64,000 bases of DNA from contig NZ_CP080647.1 of NCBI RefSeq assembly GCF_019599145.1, forward strand, positions 1,612,001 to 1,676,000, read 5' to 3'. Every line of letters begins with the position of its first letter. The first letter of the stretch is position 1. Made by a program: the position numbers and the translations under genes. This document shows, piece after piece, positions 51,699 through 60,471 of this stretch. The notes beneath the pieces are model-generated. The model had not been told where the DNA came from and did no database searches. It worked only from the letters and a program-made list of their open reading frames with translations. The DNA comes from Streptomyces akebiae. GTDB taxonomy: Bacteria; Actinomycetota; Actinomycetes; Streptomycetales; Streptomycetaceae.

Positions 51699-52670
51699 AT
51701 GAAAGTCGCAGTTCTCGGCGCCGGTGCGATCGGCGCCTACGTCGGCGCCGCGCTCCACCGCGCCGGCGCGGACACGCATCTCGTCGCCCGTGGACCGCAT
51801 CTCGCGGCCATGAGGCAGGACGGGGTGCGCGTGCTCAGCTCGCGCGGGGACTTCACCGCCCGCGCCCACGCCACCGACGACCCGGCCGAGATCGGCCCGG
51901 TCGACTTCGTGTTCCTGGGCCTCAAGGCCCACTCGTACGCGGCGTGCGGGCCGCTGATCGAGCCCCTGCTGCACGGCACCACGGCGGTGATCGCCGCCCA
52001 GAACGGCATCCCCTGGTGGTACTTCCACCGGCACGGCGGCCCGCACGACGGCCACCGCGTCGAGAGCGTGGACCCCGGCGGCGCGGTCAGTGCGGTGCTC
52101 GCGCCGGAACGGGCCATCGGCTGTGTCGTCTACGCGGCCACCGAACTCGCAGGACCGGGCGTCGTACGGCACCTGGAAGGCACCCGCTTCTCCGTCGGCG
52201 AACCCGACCGTACGGTCTCGGCGCGCTGTCGGGCGTTCAGCGAAGCCATGGTGGCGGGTGGCCTGAAGTGTCCGGTGGAGCCCGACATCCGGGGCGACGT
52301 CTGGATCAAGCTGCTCGGCAACATCTCGTTCAACCCGATCAGCGCCCTGGCCCGCGCGACCATGCGGCAGATGTGTCTGCACGGCGGCACCCGCAAGGTC
52401 ATCGAGACGATGATGGCCGAGACGCTGGCCGTCGCCGAGGCCCTCGGCTGCGAGGTCGGGGTCTCCATCGAACGACGGATGGCCGGCGCGGAACGCGTCG
52501 GCGACCACCGCACCTCCACGCTCCAGGACCTGGAGCGCGGCAAACCGCTGGAACTCGACGTCCTGCTGGCCGCCGTCGTCGAACTGGCGGACATCACGGG
52601 TGTCGACGTGCCCACACTCCGCACCGTCCACGCCATCTCCGACCTGCTCGCGCTGAGGAGCGCCGCGTGA
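51699..52670 (+). CDS. Ketopantoate reductase family protein (ApbA/PanE-like)
   Basis: 323 residues. NADPH-binding Rossmann motif VAVLGAGAIGAYVGAAL at the N-terminus, AAQNGIPWWYF near 107, and the catalytic Lys/Asn segment KLLGNISFNPISALAR near 205, as in 2-dehydropantoate 2-reductases. It is the first gene of the formate dehydrogenase operon, and its stop overlaps the GTG of the catalytic subunit (GTGA). A role in pantothenate synthesis is doubtful in this position; it may reduce a 2-keto acid such as glyoxylate or an oxalate-derived acid, which is inference. Confidence 0.85.
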   Translation: MKVAVLGAGAIGAYVGAALHRAGADTHLVARGPHLAAMRQDGVRVLSSRGDFTARAHATDDPAEIGPVDFVFLGLKAHSYAACGPLIEPLLHGTTAVIAAQNGIPWWYFHRHGGPHDGHRVESVDPGGAVSAVLAPERAIGCVVYAATELAGPGVVRHLEGTRFSVGEPDRTVSARCRAFSEAMVAGGLKCPVEPDIRGDVWIKLLGNISFNPISALARATMRQMCLHGGTRKVIETMMAETLAVAEALGCEVGVSIERRMAGAERVGDHRTSTLQDLERGKPLELDVLLAAVVELADITGVDVPTLRTVHAISDLLALRSAA

Positions 52671-54595
52671 AGAACCGGCAGAAACGGCAACCGAAGACCT
52701 ATACCCGGCTCACCCATCCACTCGTCCGCGACTCCCGCGACGAGCCCTTCCGCCAGGCGAGCTGGGAGGAGGCACTGGAGCGGGCCGCCCACGGCTTCGA
52801 ACGCAACCGCGGCGCGTTCGGCATGTTCTCCTGCGCCCGCGCCACCAACGAGATGAACTACGTGGCGCAGAAGTTCGCCCGCGTGGTCATGGGCACCAAC
52901 AACGTCGACTCCTGCAACCGCACCTGTCACGCGCCGAGCGTGGCCGGCCTGTCGGCCGCCTTCGGCTCCGGCGGCGGCACCTCCTCCTACCAGGAGATCG
53001 AACACACCGACGTCATCGTGATGTGGGGCTCCAACGCCCGCTTCGCACACCCGATCTTCTTCCAGCACGTGCTGAAGGGCATCCGGGGCGGCGCCCGGAT
53101 GTACGCCGTCGACCCCAGGCGCACGTCCACCGCCGAGTGGGCGGAGAGCTGGCTGGGCCTGAACGTCGGTACCGACATCCCGATGGCCCACGCGATCGGC
53201 CGCGAGATCATCCACGCGGGCCTCGCCAACGAGGCGTTCATCGAGCGGGCCACCACCGGCTTCGAGGAGTACCGGGCGCTCGTCGAACCCTGGACGCTCT
53301 CCCTCGCGGAGAAGGTCACGGGCGTACCGGCCGCCGCCATCAGGGAGTTGGCGCACGCCTACGCCCGCGCCGAGCGTGCCCAGCTGTGCTGGACGCTCGG
53401 CATCACCGAGCACCACAACGGCACGGACAACGTCCGCGCGCTGATCAACCTCTCGCTGCTGACCGGGCATGTGGGCCGGTACGCCTCCGGGTTGCAGCCC
53501 CTGCGCGGCCAGAACAACGTGCAGGGCGGCGGCGACATGGGCGCCATCCCCAACCGGCTGCCCGGCTTCCAGGACATCCTCGACACCGAATCCCGGCTGA
53601 GGTTCGAGTCGGCGTGGGACACCGTCATCCAGCCGCACTACGGGCTGAACCTGACGGAGATGTTCGAGGCCATGGAGGAGGGCTCGCTGAAGGCCGTGTA
53701 CTGCATCGGGGAGAACCCGGCGCAGTCCGAGGCCGACAGCGAGCAGGCCGTACGGCGCCTGAGGGAGCTGGACTTCCTCGTCGTCCAGGACATCTTCCTC
53801 ACGAGGACGGCCGAGTTGGCCGATGTCGTGCTGCCCGCGACCGCAGGGTGGGCGGAGACGGACGGCACGACCACCAACAGCGAACGCCGGGTCCAGCGGG
53901 TGCGCCGGGCGGTCACCCCGCCCGGGGAGGCCCGGGAGGACATCGACATCATCTGCGACCTCGCCGCACGGCTGGGGCACGAGTGGAAGTACGCCGACGC
54001 GGAGGCCGTCTGGAACGAGCTGCGGTCGGTGTCGCCGGACCACTACGGCATGACGTACGAGCGGCTGGCGGAGCACCAGGGCATCCAGTGGCCCTGCCCG
54101 GACACCGACGGCCTCGAACCGAGCTATCTGCACGGGCGGTTGTGGGATCCGGATCCGGCGAAACGGGGCAGGCTCGCGCCGTTCGGGATCGTGCGGCACG
54201 ATCCGCCCGTCGATCTGACGGATGATCGGTTCCCCATCCGGCTCACCACCGGGCGGCGGCTCGACTCGTACAACACCGGTGTGCAGAGCGGCGGTTACGC
54301 CTCCCCGCTGCGGCGCGGCGAGTACATCGAGCTGTGCCCGGAGGACGCCGAGCGCTACGGGGTCGTGGTGGGCGAGGAGGTCCAGGTCACCTCGCGGCGC
54401 GGGTCGGTGGTGGCGCCGGTGTGGATCGACCTCGGGCTGCGGCCGGGCCTCGCCTTCATGACCATGCACTTTCCCGACGAGGTGGACACCAACCAGCTGA
54501 CGATCGAGGCCAACTGCCCGATCGCGGGGACGGCGGAGTTCAAGGCCTCGGCGATCCGGATCGAGAAGCTGCCCGTCGCGACCATCGTGAGGTGA
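52667..54595 (+). CDS. Formate dehydrogenase catalytic subunit lacking the N-terminal Fe4S4 domain
   Basis: 642 residues. The molybdopterin domains start directly at RLTHPLVRDSRDEPFRQASW. The Mo/W ligand position is Cys87 in SCNRTCHAPSVAGL, next to His88, where E. coli FdhF has selenocysteine. RGQNNVQGGGDMGAIPNRLPG and TELADVVLPATAGWAETDGT follow the FDH pattern, and the C-terminal dinucleotide-binding domain is complete. The CxxCGVGC Fe4S4 domain that normally precedes this sequence is instead encoded at the end of the third gene of the operon. It oxidises formate to CO2. GAGGAGC precedes GTG 52667. Confidence 0.9.
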   Translation: MKNRQKRQPKTYTRLTHPLVRDSRDEPFRQASWEEALERAAHGFERNRGAFGMFSCARATNEMNYVAQKFARVVMGTNNVDSCNRTCHAPSVAGLSAAFGSGGGTSSYQEIEHTDVIVMWGSNARFAHPIFFQHVLKGIRGGARMYAVDPRRTSTAEWAESWLGLNVGTDIPMAHAIGREIIHAGLANEAFIERATTGFEEYRALVEPWTLSLAEKVTGVPAAAIRELAHAYARAERAQLCWTLGITEHHNGTDNVRALINLSLLTGHVGRYASGLQPLRGQNNVQGGGDMGAIPNRLPGFQDILDTESRLRFESAWDTVIQPHYGLNLTEMFEAMEEGSLKAVYCIGENPAQSEADSEQAVRRLRELDFLVVQDIFLTRTAELADVVLPATAGWAETDGTTTNSERRVQRVRRAVTPPGEAREDIDIICDLAARLGHEWKYADAEAVWNELRSVSPDHYGMTYERLAEHQGIQWPCPDTDGLEPSYLHGRLWDPDPAKRGRLAPFGIVRHDPPVDLTDDRFPIRLTTGRRLDSYNTGVQSGGYASPLRRGEYIELCPEDAERYGVVVGEEVQVTSRRGSVVAPVWIDLGLRPGLAFMTMHFPDEVDTNQLTIEANCPIAGTAEFKASAIRIEKLPVATIVR

Positions 54596-54601
54596 CGACA
54601 A

Positions 54602-56425
54602 GTGGACCTGCACTTCGGCGACAGCAAGCCCACGGACGAGGAGAAGGCGGCGGTCGACGCGCTGCTCGGGCCGCCGGAGTCCTCCTGGGAGGGCGCGGAC
54701 CGTTCCGATGCCGACCTGCGGTGGGCGCGGGGCGGCCGGGAGGCCCGGGAGCGCCGTGACCTGCTGTTGCCGGGGCTGCACGCCGTCAACGACCGGATCG
54801 GCTGGATCAGCGAGGGCGCGCTGCACTACCTCTGCCGACGGCTGACCGTGCCGCCCGCGGAGGCGTACGGCGTGGCCACGTTCTACGCGATGTTCTCGGT
54901 CGGGCCACGCCCCGCGACCGTGCTGCACGTCTGCACGGACCTGGCGTGCGCGGCGGCCGGGGCCGCAGAGCTGTGCGCCGGGACCGAGGCCCGCCTCGGC
55001 CCCGGCAGCGGGGCGAGCGTGCAGCGGAGCCCGTGCCTCGGGCTGTGCGAGCGCGCGCCGGCCGCCCTCGCGATCAGGGCCGGGGACCCGGTGCGTACCG
55101 CCGTGGCGGCGCCGGCGACCGTCGAGGCGGCCGTCCTCGCGGCGAGCGCGCCCGACTCGGCGGACGAGGAACCACCGGCGGCCATGGCGGTTCCCCAGGC
55201 CGGGGACCCGTCGTTGACCCTGCTGGGCCGGGTCGGCGTCGTCGATCCGGCCTCGCTCGACGACTACCGGGCCCACGGCGGCTACACGGCCCTGCGCCGG
55301 GCCTTCGAACTCGGGCCCGCCGGGGTCATCCGCGAGGTCACCGACTCCGGCCTGGTCGGGCGGGGCGGCGCCGCCTTCCCCACCGGCCGGAAGTGGCAGG
55401 CCACGGCGTCGCAGCCCGACCGTCCGCACTACCTCGTCTGCAACGCGGACGAGTCCGAGCCGGGCACCTTCAAGGACCGGGTGCTCATGGAGGGCGATCC
55501 CTTCTCCCTGATCGAGGCGATGACGATCGCGGGGTACGCGACCGGCGCGCACCAGGGCTACCTGTATCTGCGGGGCGAGTACCCACGGGCCCTGCGCCGA
55601 CTGGAGCACGCCCTCGCCCAGGCCCGTGCCCGGGGCCTGCTCGGCGACGACGTCCTCGGGCAGGGCTACGCCTTCGACATCGAGATCCGCCGGGGCGCGG
55701 GCGCCTACATCTGCGGCGAGGAGACGGCGCTGTTCAACTCCATCGAGGGGTACCGGGGCGAACCGCGCTCCAAGCCGCCGTTCCCGGTCGAGAAGGGCCT
55801 GTTCGGCAAGCCGACAGTGGAGAACAACGTCGAGACGCTCGTCAACGTGCTGCCGATCCTCACCATGGGCGCCCCGGCGTACGCGGCGATCGGCACCGGC
55901 CGCTCCACCGGGCCGAAGCTGTTCTGCGTCTCGGGCAGCGTGGACCGGCCCGGCGTCTACGAACTGCCCTTCGGGGCCACCCTCGGCGACCTGCTGACGC
56001 TCGCCGGGGTACGAGGCCGTCTCAGGGCCGTCCTCCTCGGCGGCGCGGCCGGTGGTTTCGTACGCCCCGACGAGCTGGGCATCCCGCTCACCTTCGAGGG
56101 GACGCGGGAGGCGGGCACCACGCTCGGCTCGGGGGTGGTGATGGCCTTCGACGACACGGTCCCGCTGCCTCGGCTGCTGCTGCGGATCGCGGAGTTCTTC
56201 CGCGACGAGTCCTGCGGGCAGTGCGTGCCCTGCCGGGTCGGGACCGTACGGCAGGAGGAGGCGCTGCACCGGATCGCCGAGCGGACCGGGGCGGCCGCGG
56301 CCGACGACATCGCCCTGCTCAGGGAGGTCGGCCGCGCCATGCGGGACGCCTCCATCTGCGGTCTCGGGCAGACCGCGTGGAACGCCGTGGAATCCGCCAT
56401 CGACCGTCTGGGGGCGTACGAATGA
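54602..56425 (+). CDS. Formate dehydrogenase diaphorase subunit (NuoE-NuoF fusion)
   Basis: 607 residues. The first about 190 are a NuoE-like thioredoxin fold with a 2Fe-2S set (HVCTDLACAAAGA and SPCLGLCERAP). The rest is NuoF-like: FMN loop GRGGAAFPTGRKW near 253, NADH site RGAGAYICGEETALFNSIEG near 364, and a 4Fe-4S site SCGQCVPCRVGT near 537. It passes formate electrons to NAD+. GTG 54602 follows the catalytic subunit by 6 bp; its stop overlaps the next ATG (ATGA). This is the cytoplasmic NAD-linked FDH type. Confidence 0.92.
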   Translation: MDLHFGDSKPTDEEKAAVDALLGPPESSWEGADRSDADLRWARGGREARERRDLLLPGLHAVNDRIGWISEGALHYLCRRLTVPPAEAYGVATFYAMFSVGPRPATVLHVCTDLACAAAGAAELCAGTEARLGPGSGASVQRSPCLGLCERAPAALAIRAGDPVRTAVAAPATVEAAVLAASAPDSADEEPPAAMAVPQAGDPSLTLLGRVGVVDPASLDDYRAHGGYTALRRAFELGPAGVIREVTDSGLVGRGGAAFPTGRKWQATASQPDRPHYLVCNADESEPGTFKDRVLMEGDPFSLIEAMTIAGYATGAHQGYLYLRGEYPRALRRLEHALAQARARGLLGDDVLGQGYAFDIEIRRGAGAYICGEETALFNSIEGYRGEPRSKPPFPVEKGLFGKPTVENNVETLVNVLPILTMGAPAYAAIGTGRSTGPKLFCVSGSVDRPGVYELPFGATLGDLLTLAGVRGRLRAVLLGGAAGGFVRPDELGIPLTFEGTREAGTTLGSGVVMAFDDTVPLPRLLLRIAEFFRDESCGQCVPCRVGTVRQEEALHRIAERTGAAAADDIALLREVGRAMRDASICGLGQTAWNAVESAIDRLGAYE

Positions 56426-57282
56426 CCGTGATCCCGCTGGGAGTGCCGCGTCGTCTGCTGGAGTTCACCCTCGACGGGGAGCCGGTGCGGGCGCCCGAGG
56501 GCTCGACGATCCTGGACGCCTGCCGGGCCGTCGGCAAGGACGTGCCCACCCTCTGCGAGGGCGACACCCTCACCCCGAAGAACGCCTGCCGGGTCTGTGT
56601 CGTCGAGGTCGAGGGCGCCAGGACCCTCGTCCCGGCCTGCTCCCGCAAGGCCGAGTCCGGAATGGAGGTGCGGACGGACACCGAGCGGGCCCGGCACAGC
56701 CGCAAGATCGTGCTGGAACTCCTCGCGTCGTCGGTCGATCTCTCGACGACCCCGAAGGTCGCCGGGTGGATCAAGGAGTACGAGGCGAAACCGGACCGCT
56801 TCGGCCCGGACGCGGCCCGGCTGAACGAGGAGCCGAAGGTCGACAACGAGCTGTACGTCCGGGACTACGACAAATGCATCCTGTGTTACAAGTGCGTGGA
56901 CGCCTGTGGGGAGCAGTGGCAGAACACGTTCGCGATCTCCGTCGCGGGCCGGGGCTTCGACGCCCGGATCGCCGTGGAGCACGACGCCCCGCTCACCGAC
57001 TCGGCCTGTGTGTACTGCGGCAACTGCATCGAGGTGTGCCCCACGGGCGCGCTGTCCTTCAAGTCGGAGTTCGACATGCGGGCGGCGGGCACCTGGGACG
57101 AGGCGGCGCAGACGGAGACGACCACGGTGTGCGCGTACTGCGGTGTGGGCTGCAACCTCACACTCCATGTGCAGGACAATGAGATCGTGAAGGTCACCTC
57201 GCCGCACGACAACCCGGTGACCCACGGCAACCTCTGCATCAAGGGCCGATTCGGCTACCAGCACGTACAGAACCGGGACTGA
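56422..57282 (+). CDS. Formate dehydrogenase Fe-S subunit carrying the displaced Fe4S4 domain
   Basis: 286 residues. N-terminal 2Fe-2S ferredoxin domain ([20 protein letters not shown]), His-Cys-type region, a two-cluster 4Fe-4S module ([11 protein letters not shown] near 152, [16 protein letters not shown] near 196), then CAYCGVGC near 237 through [19 protein letters not shown], where it stops. That last part is the N-terminal MopB Fe4S4 domain of formate dehydrogenases. Its end joins smoothly to the first residues of the catalytic subunit gene (RLTHPLVR), so a once-single chain appears split and the two pieces reordered. Translationally coupled to the NuoEF-like gene. Confidence 0.9.
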   Translation: MTVIPLGVPRRLLEFTLDGEPVRAPEGSTILDACRAVGKDVPTLCEGDTLTPKNACRVCVVEVEGARTLVPACSRKAESGMEVRTDTERARHSRKIVLELLASSVDLSTTPKVAGWIKEYEAKPDRFGPDAARLNEEPKVDNELYVRDYDKCILCYKCVDACGEQWQNTFAISVAGRGFDARIAVEHDAPLTDSACVYCGNCIEVCPTGALSFKSEFDMRAAGTWDEAAQTETTTVCAYCGVGCNLTLHVQDNEIVKVTSPHDNPVTHGNLCIKGRFGYQHVQNRD

Positions 57283-57290
57283 GACACGAC

Positions 57291-58163
57291 ATGGGACGAG
57301 TCACGGAACGACGCAAGGTGATCCGCATCCGGGACGGCGCGGTCTCCACCCGCCCGGACACGCTCGTCGCCGAGGAACCGATGGAGATCCGGCTGAACGG
57401 CAAGCCGCTCGCGATCACCATGCGCACCCCGGGCGACGACTTCGCCCTGGCGGCGGGGTTCCTGGTCAGCGAGGGGGTGCTCGCCGAGCGGTCGGACCTG
57501 CAGAACATCGTGTACTGCGCGGGGGCTACGGCGGACGGGGCGAACACGTACAACGTGGTGGACGTGAGGACCGCGCCCGGGGTCGTCGTCCCCGACATCA
57601 CCCTCGAACGCAACGTGTACACGACCTCGTCCTGCGGGCTGTGCGGCAAGGCGTCGCTGGACGCCGTCCGGACCACCGCCCGGTGGGCCGTCGACGACAC
57701 CCACGGCGGTGACACTCCCCCGGTCCGGCTCGACCCCGAACTCCTCGCGGGCCTCCCCGACCGGCTCCGCGCGGCCCAGCGGGTCTTCGACCGGACCGGG
57801 GGTCTGCACGCGGCGGCCCTGTTCAGCGAGGCCGGCGAGCTGCTCGACATACGGGAGGACGTCGGGCGGCACAACGCGGTGGACAAGCTGGTGGGGCGGG
57901 CCCTGCAGAGCGGGGAGCTGCCGTTGTCCCGGGCGGTGCTGCTGGTGTCGGGGCGGGCCTCGTTCGAGCTGGCGCAGAAGGCGGTGATGGCCGGGATCCC
58001 GGTGCTGGCCGCGGTGTCGGCGCCGTCGTCCCTCGCGGTGGACCTGGCGGTGGAGTCCGGGTTGACCCTGGTGGGCTTCCTGCGGGGCGCCTCCATGAAC
58101 GTGTACGCGGGCGAGCACCGTATCGCTCTGCGGGCCGCGGCCGGAGTCGACCAGGGCGGCTGA
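57291..58163 (+). CDS. fdhD: Formate dehydrogenase accessory sulfurtransferase FdhD
   Basis: 290 residues. Family marks: [36 protein letters not shown], the sulfur-carrying pair in [16 protein letters not shown] near 115-118, and [20 protein letters not shown] with DKLVGRAL. FdhD passes sulfur to the Mo cofactor so that the FDH becomes active. It is the last gene of the operon, 8 bp after the Fe-S subunit, and a hairpin terminator follows at once. Confidence 0.95.
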   Translation: MGRVTERRKVIRIRDGAVSTRPDTLVAEEPMEIRLNGKPLAITMRTPGDDFALAAGFLVSEGVLAERSDLQNIVYCAGATADGANTYNVVDVRTAPGVVVPDITLERNVYTTSSCGLCGKASLDAVRTTARWAVDDTHGGDTPPVRLDPELLAGLPDRLRAAQRVFDRTGGLHAAALFSEAGELLDIREDVGRHNAVDKLVGRALQSGELPLSRAVLLVSGRASFELAQKAVMAGIPVLAAVSAPSSLAVDLAVESGLTLVGFLRGASMNVYAGEHRIALRAAAGVDQGG

Positions 58164-58165
58164 GC

Positions 58166-58213
58166 GGCGCTCCCCGCGACACGGCGGCGGGGCCCCTGGC
58201 GGCGGGGAGCGCC
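58166..58213 (+). terminator. Hairpin terminator after fdhD
   Basis: ggcgctccccgc pairs with gcggggagcgcc (12 bp) around a 24-base GC-rich loop, starting 3 bp after the fdhD stop codon. It closes the formate dehydrogenase operon. Confidence 0.75.
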
Positions 58214-58284
58214 CCCTGCGCCCCGGGGGCCCCGCCTTTGCCGCACTTTCGGCACTGAGAAACCCCGGGAGCGACCCACCCCGG

Positions 58285-58340
58285 CAAGGCGCGGGGAACT
58301 GCGCGAGAAGCCCCACCGGACCCGCACCCGCCGACGCACC
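58285..58340. repeat. Dispersed Streptomyces intergenic repeat
   Basis: The stretch around gcgcggggaactgcgcgaga, with the following ccccaccggacccgca, resembles a motif that recurs between Streptomyces genes. I recognise it from memory; a genome-wide count would confirm. It lies inside the 324-bp gap 58164-58487, which also holds the fdhD terminator and the sialidase promoter. Confidence 0.5.
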
Positions 58341-58429
58341 CCCCACCCCCCACCCCCTGACGCGAATCGCGCCCACCCACCCGCACGGTTCTTGTGAGCC
58401 CCAGAACCCCCAAGTACCGTCATGGCCGC

Positions 58430-58454
58430 ACATCGGACGTGGGACGTCCGATGT
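58430..58454. promoter_or_regulatory. Perfect inverted repeat, operator candidate for the sialidase
   Basis: acatcggacgt and acgtccgatgt are exact complements separated by ggg, 33 bp before the sialidase start. A TACCGT -10-like element lies just upstream (58415-58420), so a bound dimer would block transcription. It looks like a GntR- or LacI-type operator; the regulator is not in this window. Confidence 0.7.
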
Positions 58455-58487
58455 CCCATCACCCAGACGGATGAAGGGCTGGCCACC

Positions 58488-60461
58488 GTGCCGTCGATTC
58501 TTCGCGCACGCCACAGATCCCCCCGCAGACTTCCCCTCATCTCATCCCTCACCTCCCCCCTCACCGCGGTGCTCACCACCACCGCCCTCCTCGCCCTCGC
58601 CCCCTCCCACCCCGCCGGGGCCGCACCCCGACCCACCCCCGCCGCAGCCGAGTTCGAGCAGCAGATCCTCTTCAAGGCCTCCCAGGACCCCGGCTACGCC
58701 TGCTTCCGCATCCCGGCGATCGTCCGGACGACCGCCGGAACCCTGCTCGCCTTCGCCGAGGGCCGTGTCCTGAACTGCGGGGACGCGGCGGACATAGACC
58801 TCGTCGTGAAGCGGTCCACCGACGGGGGCCGCACCTGGGGCCCCCTGCGGGTGGTCAACGAGGGCGGCGGCGACACCCACGGCAACCCCGCACCCGTGGT
58901 CGACCGCGAGACCGGCCGCATCGTGCTGGCGGAGACGTACAACACGGGCCGCCTCGACGGCGCGAGCTGTGACGTCCCCTGTGACCGCACCCCTCACCTC
59001 CAGTACAGCGACGACGACGGGCTGACCTGGTCCGAGCCGCGCGGTCTGAGCGACCAGATCCGCCCGGCCGGCTGGAACTCCTGGTATGCCACCGGCCCCG
59101 TGCACGGCATTCAGCTCACCCGGGGCCGGCACGCGGGGCGCCTCGTGCTCGGCGTCAACGCCGAGACCTGGGCGGACGGCCGGGTCACCGCCAACCACGC
59201 GGCGCTCGTGACCAGCGACGACGGCGGGGAGAACTGGCGGATCGGCGCCACGGACACCTGGCCGGTCGCGGACGACGGAACCTTCCGCCAGAAGCCGTCG
59301 GAGCTGACACTCGCCGAGCGCGCGGACGGCTCGGTGCTGATCAGCGGGCGCGAGCAGGACGGCACCGACCTGGGCCACCGCAGCCAGACGGTCAGCCGGG
59401 ACGGCGGCACCACCTTCGCGGCCCCCTTCCGGGCGCTCCCGGACCTCTACACGCCCCAGGTGCAGGGTTCCCTGCTGCGCCTCGGCGACCGCATGCTGCT
59501 GGCCGGCCCGGCCGATCCCGACCGCCGCCGCACCATGGCGATCCGCTCCTCGTACGACGGCGGACGCACCTGGGAGAGCGTGGACCGGGGCACGGTCGTC
59601 ACCACGGACTGGTCCGGCTACTCGGACCTGGTCCGGATCGACGGCGGCGAGGCCGGGAACGAGGTCGTCGGGCTGCTGTACGAGGGTGGCTCGGTCGACG
59701 CCCGGGACGAGATCCGCTTCGCCCGGTTCACGGAGGACTGGCTGCAGCCCCGCCGAGGCCCGGACCCGACGACGCCGGACACAGCGCCCGGCGGCGGACC
59801 GGCGGCCGTGCTCGGCGGCGCCCGGCCCACGGACGGTGTGGTCGGCGGCGCGCTCGAGTTCGACGGCGCCGACGACGCCGTACGGCTGCCGTACCGGTCG
59901 CGACTCCCGCTCGGGGACGGGGACTTCACCGCCTCGCTCTGGTTCCGGTACTCGGCGACCACCGGGGAGCAGCCGATGCTGTGGATGGGCGGTGTGGGGA
60001 CCACACAGCCCCAGGTGTGGCTGCGCGGCGAGCCGGCGTCCGGGCGGCTGACGGGGCTCATCACCGTGCGGGACGGGGCCTCGCCGCCCCGGACCGCCTC
60101 CGTGCGGTCCACGGGCGCGTACAACGACGGGGCGTGGCACCGGCTCGTGCTGCGGCGCGATGGGGGTACCTCCCGCGCGAGCGCAGCCGAGCGTGGGGGA
60201 GGGCAGCTCACCCTCTTCGTCGACGGCACCGCGTTCAGCACCGCCGACGTCCCCGGATCGGTCAGCCGGAACTCGCCGTTCGGGGTGCACATCGGGCAAC
60301 GGGTCGACAGCCGGGCCCACTTCACCGGCGCGATCGACGACGTGCGCCTGTACGGGCGGGCGTTGAGCGACTCGGAGGTGGCCCGTCTCGCCCCGAGCGA
60401 CTCCGCGACGCGCGGCGAGATCCTGCGACTGCCCATGGACCGGGTGGACGCGGGCAACTAA
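58488..60461 (+). CDS. Secreted sialidase (BNR repeats) with LamG-like domain
   Basis: About 657 residues from GTG 58488, with GAAGGG upstream; the frame extends to 58422, but the operator lies there. A signal peptide (LTAVLTTTALLALAPSHPAG) precedes the six-bladed neuraminidase propeller: FRIP in YACFRIPAIV near 72, and Asp boxes STDGGRTW, SDDDGLTW, SDDGGENW, SRDGGTTF and SYDGGRTW. A concanavalin-A/LamG-type domain ends the protein. It would release sialic acids outside the cell. In the LamG part an in-frame 14-residue insert (GGTSRASAAERGGG) comes from a dispersed repeat. Confidence 0.9.
   Translation: MPSILRARHRSPRRLPLISSLTSPLTAVLTTTALLALAPSHPAGAAPRPTPAAAEFEQQILFKASQDPGYACFRIPAIVRTTAGTLLAFAEGRVLNCGDAADIDLVVKRSTDGGRTWGPLRVVNEGGGDTHGNPAPVVDRETGRIVLAETYNTGRLDGASCDVPCDRTPHLQYSDDDGLTWSEPRGLSDQIRPAGWNSWYATGPVHGIQLTRGRHAGRLVLGVNAETWADGRVTANHAALVTSDDGGENWRIGATDTWPVADDGTFRQKPSELTLAERADGSVLISGREQDGTDLGHRSQTVSRDGGTTFAAPFRALPDLYTPQVQGSLLRLGDRMLLAGPADPDRRRTMAIRSSYDGGRTWESVDRGTVVTTDWSGYSDLVRIDGGEAGNEVVGLLYEGGSVDARDEIRFARFTEDWLQPRRGPDPTTPDTAPGGGPAAVLGGARPTDGVVGGALEFDGADDAVRLPYRSRLPLGDGDFTASLWFRYSATTGEQPMLWMGGVGTTQPQVWLRGEPASGRLTGLITVRDGASPPRTASVRSTGAYNDGAWHRLVLRRDGGTSRASAAERGGGQLTLFVDGTAFSTADVPGSVSRNSPFGVHIGQRVDSRAHFTGAIDDVRLYGRALSDSEVARLAPSDSATRGEILRLPMDRVDAGN
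60161..60203. repeat. Dispersed palindromic repeat inserted in the sialidase gene
   Basis: tgggggtacctcccgcgcga followed by gcgcagccgagcgtggggga matches the pattern of a very common Streptomyces intergenic element with CCTCCC and GGGGGAG ends. Here it lies inside the coding frame and adds about 14 residues to the LamG-like domain. The match to the element is from memory. Confidence 0.65.
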
Positions 60462-60471
60462 CGTCCCTTCC

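Noticed and set aside
51699..52670. Assigning panE (pantothenate synthesis) to the ketopantoate-reductase-like gene
   Set aside because: The fold is clear, but the gene is coupled to formate dehydrogenase and the substrate cannot be read from sequence, so no gene symbol was given.
52905..52935. Selenocysteine at the formate dehydrogenase active site
   Set aside because: The codon at the Mo-ligand position is TGT (Cys87), and there is no in-frame TGA, so it is a Cys-type enzyme.
52130..56269. A 1379-residue minus-strand frame across the formate dehydrogenase genes
   Set aside because: It is antisense to unmistakable FDH subunits and has no recognisable motif of its own.
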